Positions 1 to 8,129 of a DNA stretch of 36,291 bases are shown piece after piece. How positions within the stretch are numbered: position 1 is the stretch's first letter; each line of letters opens with the position of its first letter. Position numbers and translations under genes: made by a program. The stretch lies in NCBI GenBank assembly GCA_025774615.1, contig JALGVQ010000002.1, forward strand, positions 1-36,291, given 5' to 3'. This DNA comes from a bacterium (GTDB taxonomy: Bacteria > Blakebacterota > Blakebacteria > Blakebacterales > Blakebacteraceae). The notes beneath the pieces were generated by a model. It was given only the letters and a program-made list of their open reading frames with translations. It was not told the origin of the DNA and ran no database searches.

Positions 1-536
1 TGGCTTTTACCGATGCCGATCTTGAGAAACTATATATCCTTGCCCGACTCCTCTGGCGTGCCCTGCCGGCCCGACGGGAGGAACTGCCGGCAGAGATCCA
101 GCAGCAGGTCGACATGGAATCATACACTATGAAGAAGGAGTTCGAAGGTGCGATAGAGCTGGAACGCGGTACTGTTGAGATTCCACCACGTCGGGACGAG
201 GGGGCGCATCAACCGTCGCCAGAAGACATCGAGCCGCTTTCAGAGATCATCCGGGAACTCAACGAACGGTTCGGAACCGATTTCTCCGAAGATGACCGGG
301 TCTTTATCCGCCAGCTCGAAGAAACCCTGGCTGGAGACGAAGCGCTGACAACCAGCGTGAGGGTGAACACGCCCGAGAATGCCCGGCTGACCTTCGATCA
401 CATCGTGGGCGACCGTCTGCAGGACATGATCGAATCAAATTTCGAGTTCTACAAGCGGGTCACTGACGATCGTGATTTCGCCGGATTCTTCCTGGAATGG
501 CTGTTCGACCGGTTCCAGAGAACAATCGCTGAATGA
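1..536 (+). CDS. hsdR: Type I restriction enzyme R subunit (HsdR), C-terminal part, truncated by the window edge
   Basis: Frame open from position 3: AFTDADLEKLYILARLLWRALPARREELPAEIQQQVDMESYTM...ELERGTVEIPP...IIRELNERFGTDFSEDDRVFIRQLEE, typical of the HsdR C-terminal helical domain. The ORF track lists only the internal ATG at 114. Confidence 0.85.
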   Translation, partial: AFTDADLEKLYILARLLWRALPARREELPAEIQQQVDMESYTMKKEFEGAIELERGTVEIPPRRDEGAHQPSPEDIEPLSEIIRELNERFGTDFSEDDRVFIRQLEETLAGDEALTTSVRVNTPENARLTFDHIVGDRLQDMIESNFEFYKRVTDDRDFAGFFLEWLFDRFQRTIAE

Positions 537-556
537 TGTTTATATGGTGCACAGAG

Positions 557-588
557 CTGTTTGAGCGTGTCCTGTAGGACAGGAACAG
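557..588. promoter_or_regulatory. Inverted repeat between hsdR and the sbcD-like gene (possible operator or RNA hairpin)
   Basis: CTGTT(557-561)...TGTCCT-gt-AGGACA(568-581)..AACAG(584-588). The inner arms are perfect and no T-run follows. Confidence 0.35.
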
Positions 589-643
589 TTAGTGGGTAAG
601 GTACAAAATGATGCACCGACTTTATTATTGAGGAGGTGGGAAG

Positions 644-1786
644 ATGGTTCGCTTCATCCATACATCTGATTGGCACCTGGGGATGACCCTGCACTTCCTC
701 GCCGGTGAAGCACAAGAGCGATTCACTCAGGATCGCATTGACAGTGTCCGGGAAATAGGCCGTCTGGCTGAAGAACAACAAGCTGCTTTCATTGTGGTTT
801 GCGGTGATGTCTTCGACTCCAATCAGGTAAAGCGCAGTACAGTGCGGCGTGCGCTTGGGGCAATCAGTGAAGTGCCGGTACCGGTCTATATCCTGCCGGC
901 AAATCACGATACATTTGATCCTTCTTCAGTCTATCGATCAAAAACCTTTATTGAGACCTGTCCGGATAACCTGACAGTGATCTCCGATTCTGCTCCGTTT
1001 CAGGTGCCAGGTATTGAGGGGGTTACTCTGGTAGGAGTTCCCTGGTACAGCAAGAAACCACTTGAAGATCTGATTGATTCAGCGCTGGAACAACTTGAGT
1101 CAATCGACGGTCTGGTTATTTGCATCGGTCACGGACCGGTCGATACGCTCACTCCCGATCTCGACAATCCGGAAATGGTTCGCGTTCAGGCACTCGAGAA
1201 ACGAATCGCCGATGGTCAAGTGCACTATGTGGCGCTGGGCGATCGACACTCGGCCACAAGCGTCGGGACGTCAGGGGCAATCTGGTACAGCGGTTCACAC
1301 GAGCCCACGTTTTTCAATGAAGTCAATTCTGGCAAGACACTGGTTGTGGACCTTCCTGATGATTTGCCGCCTGTGGTGAAAGAGCATGCAGTCAGCAAGT
1401 GGCGGTTTGAAGAGATGCACTTTGAACTCAACACAGATGAGGATATGGCTCTCTTTGAGAATACTGTCGAGGAGAACACCAACAAGGAACGAATGGCGGT
1501 GAGAGCTGCCTTTAAGGGAACGCTCACCCTGGCTCTTAGGGCACGCTTTGAAGACCTGATCGCTCGGTTCCAGGAGCAGTTTGCAACCTTCAATATTTGG
1601 GAGCGAAATACCAGTCTTGCGGTCATGCCCGATGCCGTTGACGCGGAGGCTGTCGGGTTGTCGGGATATGCCCACAAAGCGTGGGAGGAACTCTCAGCCC
1701 GGGCCGAATCCGGCGGTGAGGAGGGTGCTGCTGCAACCCGGGCACTATCGTTGTTCTACCGTCTTGTCGAGGAGATGGAACAATGA
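644..1786 (+). CDS. SbcD/Mre11-like metallophosphoesterase (DNA repair exonuclease family)
   Basis: Phosphoesterase motifs HTSDWHLG, CGDVFDS, LPANHD and IGHGPVD. Motif ALGDRHS replaces the usual GHxH. RBS-like ggaggtgggaag precedes the ATG. ATGA overlap with the downstream gene. Confidence 0.85.
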   Translation: MVRFIHTSDWHLGMTLHFLAGEAQERFTQDRIDSVREIGRLAEEQQAAFIVVCGDVFDSNQVKRSTVRRALGAISEVPVPVYILPANHDTFDPSSVYRSKTFIETCPDNLTVISDSAPFQVPGIEGVTLVGVPWYSKKPLEDLIDSALEQLESIDGLVICIGHGPVDTLTPDLDNPEMVRVQALEKRIADGQVHYVALGDRHSATSVGTSGAIWYSGSHEPTFFNEVNSGKTLVVDLPDDLPPVVKEHAVSKWRFEEMHFELNTDEDMALFENTVEENTNKERMAVRAAFKGTLTLALRARFEDLIARFQEQFATFNIWERNTSLAVMPDAVDAEAVGLSGYAHKAWEELSARAESGGEEGAAATRALSLFYRLVEEMEQ

Positions 1787-3168
1787 TAATCAGGCGCATT
1801 GAACTCACCCATTATCGCGGTGTGACGAAACAGAAGGTAGACCTCACCAGTGGTATAACAGTTATCGAGGGCCCCAATGAAGTGGGCAAGACGTCCCTGG
1901 TTCAAGCGCTCGATCTGCTCTTCGAATTTAAAGACTCCAGTAGAAATCAAAGGGTAAGAGATACATTTCCGGTCGACCGGGACGAAGGGCCATGCGTGGA
2001 GGCTGAGATTGAAACGGGGCCGTACCATTTCACCTATCGGAAGCGATTCAAGAAGAAACCCGAGACACAGTTGACCGTCCTTGCACCAACTCCCGAGTCG
2101 CTTACCGGTGAAGAAGCCCACGAGCGGGCCAAGTCTATTCTGGCGGAAACGCTCGATATAGACCTCTGGAGGGCTCTTCAGGTAATCCAGGGAGTCGCGT
2201 TAGATCAGGCTTCGCTCTCTGACAGCCAGGCTCTTGCCACTGCTCTTGATGCCGCTTCCGGTTCATCTGGCAGTGGGGCTGAGTACAGTGTCTTGTTCGA
2301 TCGAGCCAGAGAAGAGTATCAGCGCTATTTCACCGGGACCGGCAAGGAATCGAAAGATCTGAAAGCGCACAGCGAAAATGTGGATACGCTGAGCCAGCGT
2401 CTGGATGATGTGAAGAGCCGTTTGGAGGACTTGAAAAAGGATACTGATCGTTCCGCCCAGCTTAGCGAGCGTATTCGCGCGTTGGATGAGAATATTCCGC
2501 AGCTTGAGACAGACGCTAGAGCTGATCGTAGTAAATGGGACGAAGTGTCGAAACTGGTCGAACAGGCGAAGACAGCCAATGCAGAAGCTGAAACGGCCAC
2601 GCTAAGGGCAACACAGGCTAGAGATAAGGTCGCGGCCAGAGAGAAGCTGAAGAATGACCTCGCGGCATTAGAAACGGAACTGAGCGACCTCGAGTCTTCA
2701 TCACGGGATGATATGGATGCCTGGAAGGAGGCTGGCTCAGAACTGAAGAAGGTGGAAGAAGAGGTAAACAGATGTGAATCAGATCTCGATGAAGCTTCAG
2801 GAAAGAAAGAACAATGTCAGGCGGATCTGGATTTCCGTCAGGATGAGTCGGAAGTGGAGCGATTTCACGATCGTATAAGACTGATCACTGAGGCCGAGGA
2901 GACGAAGCGTACAGCACTCGAAGTAATTGAAAGTACCGACCTTTCTGATGAGGCATATAAAGAGCTTCAGAACCTTGAACGTGAGGTCGAGGTGACTGGC
3001 AGCCAGCTCGCTGCCGGGGGCCCCACCGTCAATCTATCAGCAGGTATCGAATTGGATGTTGAGGTTGATGGAGAAATCACTCGGATTGAAAAGGGTAGTG
3101 AAAAGGAGTTATCGATAGATAAGAGCACGACCATCCATGTACCGAATGTCCTTACCGAATGTCCTTGA
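1783..3168 (+). pseudogene. SbcC/Rad50-like AAA ATPase, N-terminal half (gene split by a frameshift at about 3140-3166)
   Basis: N-terminal Walker A GPNEVGKTSL followed by coiled coil. The reading frame stops at TGA 3166-3168, immediately after a 13-bp tandem duplication. Confidence 0.8.
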
Positions 3169-4426
3169 AGCAAGAGTCGAGCCCGGATCAAGTATATTCG
3201 ATCTGAACAAGGCAGCAGAACAGGCCAGAGAGAATCTGGTCAACAGCCTGCGGGAATACAAAGTTGAATCAGTCGCTCAAGCCTTCGATGTGCTGCGAGA
3301 GATTGAATCTGCAAGTGGGGATGTCAGGCGTGCGGACGAACAGATCAAGGATAGTCTGCGGGACCTGGCCCGGGATGAAATCGTTGCCAAATCGATGAGT
3401 CTGGAAAATCGGATCACCGATTATGCTGAGACAAGAGAGAGTGAAGAACCGCTTCCACCAGACATTGAGTCAGCCGAAACAGCGCTCACCAGTGCGGCAG
3501 AAGCTTATAGTACTGTAAACGACAAATGGGGAGAAATTCGTGCGACTGAGTTGCAGGCTCGTGAACGACTGGAAAGTCTGCGGATTGCTACTGAACATAT
3601 TCGAGTGACTCTGGAAACAAAGAAACATGAAATAGAGCGTCTTGGAGAGGAATTGAACGATGCTGAGAAGACGGTGGCACTCGAAAAGCTTCGAAGTGAC
3701 CACGAACGTCTGAACAAACTTGCCGAAGATGCCGGCTCTGCACTTGATAAGTTGGAGACTGAGCTGGAACAGCATGATCCAGACAGGGTCAAGGCTCTCT
3801 GTGAAAGTTCTGAAGCCGCGCTCGAAAATGGGCGCAAGAGTCGACAGGATCTGATAACTGAACGTTCAGGCGTTGAAGGACGTCTCGAGGCAAACCGCGA
3901 ACAGGGGCTTGCTGAAGAACAGGGTCTTCTGGAGGCGGAGTTATCAAGTGCCCAGGCGGAGCGAAAACGTAATATTGAATCGGCCGAGGCAGCCCGTCTT
4001 CTCTACGAAACACTCGAACGTCACCGGGATGAAGCACGGCGTGCATATGTGGCACCACTGAAGTCGCGGATTGACAAACTTGGCAAGGTGGTTTTCGGCC
4101 CTGATTTCGAGGTCACTCTTAGTAATGAACTGACTATTGAATCGCGAACCTTGCAGGGGATTACCATACCATACAGTGGCTTCAGCGGTGGCGCGAAGGA
4201 ACAGATGGGGCTGCTCGTGCGTATCGCGGCTGCCATGACAGTCTCTGAGGAGTCCGGGGTGCCTCTGATTCTTGATGACACACTCGGGTACTCCGATCCG
4301 GATCGGATCAAGACGATGTGCGCAATGCTCACTCAGGCGGGTCGTAATTGCCAGATTATTATCCTCACCTGTACTCCGGATCGGTTTAGAGGGATTGGTG
4401 GTGCAGAGTTTCTCCGGATGGCCTGA
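3137..4426 (+). pseudogene. SbcC/Rad50-like AAA ATPase, C-terminal half (continuation of 1783..3168)
   Basis: Coiled coil, ABC signature YSGFSGGAKEQMG and Walker B VPLILDDTLGYSD. Removing one 13-bp unit rejoins the frames as ...STTIHVPNVLEARVEPG... Confidence 0.8.
3140..3166 (+). repeat. 13-bp exact tandem duplication (accgaatgtcctt x2)
   Basis: accgaatgtcctt at 3141-3153 and again at 3154-3166. Confidence 0.97.
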
Positions 4427-4480
4427 GCACAAGAGATCAGACAAAATAATGCCCGCCAGTGCGTCGCTTGATCCTTCCGG

Positions 4481-5350
4481 TCACTCGGCCGGTGAGGTCG
4501 CTCCCTCGATGGTGAATTCAGGCGCCTCGGCTATCCCTTCCCGGCGTTCGGTGGCCCGGTTCTCCTTCGGCAGGAGACCGACCGGTTTCTGATGCCGTCG
4601 TTTGCCAAGTTTAACGAGGTCCCAGACCAGTTCGCGCTTCATCAGCTGGATAGCGCGGGCGGGATCCACACCTTTCGGACAGACCGCAGAGCACTCACCA
4701 GCGTAGTGGCAGCGCCAGGGGCCGATCTCACTCGAGAGCAGTTTCGCCCGTTCCCTGAAGGCACCGTCACGGGTATCGATCAGGTAGCGATATCCCTGCG
4801 TCAGCGGCATCGGTCCGGAGTAGACGTCATCGGTCGCCAGCGTGGGACAGGCTGCCATACAGCACCCGCACTTGATGCAATAAGCGAACTGCAGGTAGGC
4901 AGTGAGGTCCTCGGGATCCTGCCAGTACTGGTCTGTCGGTTCGAGTACTTCCTCAATATCCTCGCGGATGATGCGGGTGTTCAATTTCCGGTGTTTCTCC
5001 AGCATCGGGGCAAGGTCGGGTACGAGGTCGCGGACGATGTTGAAATTGGGCAGGGGAGCTACCAGCAGGATGTCCTTTGAGATATCCCTGACCTGCGTGT
5101 GACACGCGAGGTGGGGCTTGCCGTTCAACAGCATGCCGCAGGAGCCGCACACACCCATCCTGCATGAGGAGCGCCAGGACAGGGTCGGATCGAGATGTTC
5201 CTTGATGTACCAGAGCCCATCCAGAACCACCATGCCCGGTCCGCAGGGAACTACGAAGTCCTCGTAGTAGGGCTCGGAGTCCTTCCCGGGATCGAACCGC
5301 CTGACCCGGAAGATGAAGTTCTGAAGCTTCTCGTTCTCGTTGCTCATCAT
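4481..5350 (-). CDS. sdhB: Succinate dehydrogenase/fumarate reductase iron-sulfur subunit
   Basis: SCRMGVCGSCGMLLNGKPHLAC (2Fe-2S), CIKCGCCMAACP and CHYAGECSAVCPKGVDP clusters. Start chosen at ATG 5350/5347 after ggagg, rather than the ORF-track start at 5428. Confidence 0.93.
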   Translation of the reverse strand: MMSNENEKLQNFIFRVRRFDPGKDSEPYYEDFVVPCGPGMVVLDGLWYIKEHLDPTLSWRSSCRMGVCGSCGMLLNGKPHLACHTQVRDISKDILLVAPLPNFNIVRDLVPDLAPMLEKHRKLNTRIIREDIEEVLEPTDQYWQDPEDLTAYLQFAYCIKCGCCMAACPTLATDDVYSGPMPLTQGYRYLIDTRDGAFRERAKLLSSEIGPWRCHYAGECSAVCPKGVDPARAIQLMKRELVWDLVKLGKRRHQKPVGLLPKENRATERREGIAEAPEFTIEGATSPAE

Positions 5351-5357
5351 CCGCCTC

Positions 5358-5747
5358 CTACAAGGCCGCCAGGGCAGTGCTGCGGGCAGCGATCGCCGCC
5401 CAGGTTCCAAATGCAAAGAGGATGACACCGGCGATCAGGATCCCCCGGCTGATGAACTTCGCCATCCCCTCCGAGGGATTCAATTCAAGGAGGATGTTCC
5501 GGAGCCCGTACAGTCCATGGTAGAGGGCGAATCCCAGGAAGAGGATGTAGAAGACCACCTGACCGATGGCTTGCGCCCGGGCTGCCACGTTCGCCCAGTC
5601 GATCGGGCTGCCCCCCTCGGGATTGAGCGACTCGAGATGGAACAGATCGTTCAGGTGCATGCCGAACATGTGCAGCCCCAGCAGAACGACAAGTATGAGA
5701 CCGGCCAGAACGTGCCATGTCCACAATCTGGTGTTATTGCTGCTCAC
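5358..5747 (-). CDS. sdhD: Succinate dehydrogenase membrane anchor subunit
   Basis: Three hydrophobic helices with conserved histidines; sits between sdhC and sdhB. Confidence 0.75.
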   Translation of the reverse strand: MSSNNTRLWTWHVLAGLILVVLLGLHMFGMHLNDLFHLESLNPEGGSPIDWANVAARAQAIGQVVFYILFLGFALYHGLYGLRNILLELNPSEGMAKFISRGILIAGVILFAFGTWAAIAARSTALAAL

Positions 5748-5761
5748 GATTCATCACCCCC

Positions 5762-6205
5762 TCAATGCCCGGTAGCGATGAAGAAATCGTACCCGCCGGC
5801 CAGAACAACGGCCGCGGCCAGGATCATCATCACTACCATGTAGGGACGCTGGACGTTCAATGAACTCTTGTATGGATAGATCGGCTCCTCGGCGGGGCCG
5901 GTCAGCACACCCAGTTCGATGAGGGCGAGCCGGAGTCCATTCAGGGCGTGGAAGGCGAAGGCGACGAAGACCAGGTACTCGCCTACCAGGAAGAACGTAC
6001 CGCTGACTCCCGCCATCGTTCGTTCCCACAGCTCCTGACTGATCGATCTTGTCGCCGTCACGAAGATGTGCATCACGAAGTAGAGCAGGATTCCCAGACC
6101 GGTTACCCGATGCAGGGTGTAGAGGTAACGCTCCGGTCCCCACTTCCCGCCGACTACCCACCCCTTCAGGCCCAGCTTGTTGGGATACTGTTTGATCTCA
6201 GGCAT
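5762..6205 (-). CDS. sdhC: Succinate dehydrogenase cytochrome b-type subunit
   Basis: ERYLYTLHRVTGLGILLYFVMHIFV and FAFHALNGLRLALIELG are SdhC-type motifs; located in the sdh operon. Confidence 0.85.
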   Translation of the reverse strand: MPEIKQYPNKLGLKGWVVGGKWGPERYLYTLHRVTGLGILLYFVMHIFVTATRSISQELWERTMAGVSGTFFLVGEYLVFVAFAFHALNGLRLALIELGVLTGPAEEPIYPYKSSLNVQRPYMVVMMILAAAVVLAGGYDFFIATGH

Positions 6206-6228
6206 CGTTGTCTCCTGATGTCATGGCA

Positions 6229-7950
6229 CTAATATTTCCGCTCAACCGGTTTCCAGTGGGAAATGGTCACCGGCTTGTAGTCGAGTTCCGGTCCATCGCT
6301 TCGATTCCATGCCAGAGTATGCTTCAACCACTTCTCATCATCGCGCTCGGTGAAGTCCCTCCGGGAATGAGCTCCCCGGGATTCCTCCCTGGCCAGACCA
6401 CCGGTGAGCATCACCTCGCCGAGATCGAGGAGGTTCTCCAGTTCGAGCACGTGGAAGAGGTTGGTGTTATAGAAACGACCCGGATCCTTGAGATGGATGT
6501 TCGCGAAACGGGCTTTGAGTTCCGCTACCTTGTCGAGCCCCTTCTGCATGAGCTCGCCGGTGCGGAACACACCCATGCAATCGGTCATGACCGTTCGCAG
6601 CTCGCGGCGGATTTCGTACGGATTCTCGCTGCCCCTTCGCTTCATGAGATCTTCGAATATCCGCGCCTCTTCGGCCTTCACCTGGTCGGCAGACACCGGG
6701 GAAAGGTCAGCTCCACCCTGTACATAGTCGAGCGCTTCCTTGCCGGTGAAACCTCCCCAGACGAGGCATTCGGCTGTGGAGTTGGTTCCCAGGCGGTTGG
6801 CTCCGTGCAGGGAGTGACAGGCCGCCTCTCCGGCAGCCCAGATGTTCTCCACCCTGGTCCGTCCGTTGATGTCAGCCTCGATGCCGCCCATCGAGTAGTG
6901 GGCCACTGCCCGTACCGGGATCATGTCGTGAATCGGGTCGATCCCGAGGAAGCCCATGCAGACTTCCCGAATGAGCGGGAGCCGACTGTTGATCCTGTCG
7001 GCGCCCAGGTGTGTGAGGTCGAGCCAGACATGGTCGAGCCCGTTCGGCTCATCGATGCCGCGGCCTTCGATGATCTCGGTCATCTCCGATCGGGAGATGA
7101 TATCACGCGGGGCGAGTTCCATCATTCCGGAGGCGTACTGCTCCATGAACCGATCGCCATCGGCGTTCCGCAGGTACCCTCCTTCACCCCGGCATCCTTC
7201 GGTCATCAGGATACCTGATGGTACCAGTCCCGTGGGATGGAACTGGATGAACTCCATGTCCTCGAGCGGGATCACGCCGGTGCGGTAAGCGTGGACGAGA
7301 CCATCTCCTGTGACGGTGTGTGAATAGGTCGTGAAGGCGTAGATGGCGCCTGCTCCGCCGCTGGCGATGATGAGCGCCTTGCCCCGGATCACCACCATTT
7401 CTCCCGTGAAAGCGTTGATGGCGGTCAGGCCGGCGAACCGCCCCTCCTCCATGATGATGCCGGTGACGAACACCTCGTCGTAGCGGGTGTAGTTCGGCCA
7501 CTTGTTCAGGGTGTCGTAGAGGCACTGCATCTCCATGAAGCCGGTCTTGTCGGCCGCCATGGTTGCCCGCGGGTAGGAGTGGCCGCCAAAGGGCCGCTGG
7601 AGGATCTTGCCCTGCTCATCCCTCGACCAGGGGATTCCCCAGTGATCGAGCAGCATGATCTCCTCGGGGCTCTGCTGGACGAACTTGTAGATCACGTCCT
7701 GATCAGCCAGGAAGTCAGATCCCTTTACCGTGTCCCATGCGTGCAGGTCAAAGGAATCCCCTTCCTCGGGATAGAGAACTCCCGCAGTGCCGCCCTCGGC
7801 GCATCCCGAATGGGCGCGCATGAGCTGCACTTTGGAGACCAGTCCCATATTCACCGAGCCCTCGCTCTTACGGGCGATCTCGACTGCTGCGCGCAGTCCC
7901 GCGAGACCGGTACCGTAAACGATGACGTCGTGGGTTCGTTCAACTGCCAT
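6229..7950 (-). CDS. sdhA: Succinate dehydrogenase/fumarate reductase flavoprotein subunit
   Basis: VIVYGTGLAGLRAAVEIA (FAD), HSGCAEGG, FIQFHPTGL, GCRGEGGYLRN, RAVAHYSMGGIEAD and GANRLGTNS. Start at MAVERTHD after aaaggagac. Confidence 0.95.
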   Translation of the reverse strand: MAVERTHDVIVYGTGLAGLRAAVEIARKSEGSVNMGLVSKVQLMRAHSGCAEGGTAGVLYPEEGDSFDLHAWDTVKGSDFLADQDVIYKFVQQSPEEIMLLDHWGIPWSRDEQGKILQRPFGGHSYPRATMAADKTGFMEMQCLYDTLNKWPNYTRYDEVFVTGIIMEEGRFAGLTAINAFTGEMVVIRGKALIIASGGAGAIYAFTTYSHTVTGDGLVHAYRTGVIPLEDMEFIQFHPTGLVPSGILMTEGCRGEGGYLRNADGDRFMEQYASGMMELAPRDIISRSEMTEIIEGRGIDEPNGLDHVWLDLTHLGADRINSRLPLIREVCMGFLGIDPIHDMIPVRAVAHYSMGGIEADINGRTRVENIWAAGEAACHSLHGANRLGTNSTAECLVWGGFTGKEALDYVQGGADLSPVSADQVKAEEARIFEDLMKRRGSENPYEIRRELRTVMTDCMGVFRTGELMQKGLDKVAELKARFANIHLKDPGRFYNTNLFHVLELENLLDLGEVMLTGGLAREESRGAHSRRDFTERDDEKWLKHTLAWNRSDGPELDYKPVTISHWKPVERKY

Positions 7951-8010
7951 CGATTCTGTCTCCTTTGTATCAACCCTCTGTCGGCCGGGTGGGGTAGGCC
8001 GCGTCGGCAC

Positions 8011-8030
8011 AGCCCTGCGGCAGCAGGGCT
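8011..8030. promoter_or_regulatory. Perfect inverted repeat upstream of sdhA (candidate leader hairpin)
   Basis: AGCCCTGC-GGCA-GCAGGGCT, 8-bp arms with a 4-nt loop, about 60 nt upstream of the sdhA ATG. Confidence 0.45.
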
Positions 8031-8129
8031 TCTTCTATATATCACAGGACAATCGTATCCGAAACTCTCAAACTGCGCTCAGCGCTCCAGATATGCCAGA
8101 CGGACAAAACGGGAGAATCAGAGTATGGG

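Noticed and set aside
449-907. 152-aa minus-strand ORF over the hsdR/sbcD gap
   Set aside because: Overlaps two confident plus-strand genes; no recognisable domain or RBS.
6208-7218. 336-aa plus-strand ORF
   Set aside because: Fully antisense to sdhA; low-complexity mirror ORF typical of GC-rich codon bias, with no recognisable domain.
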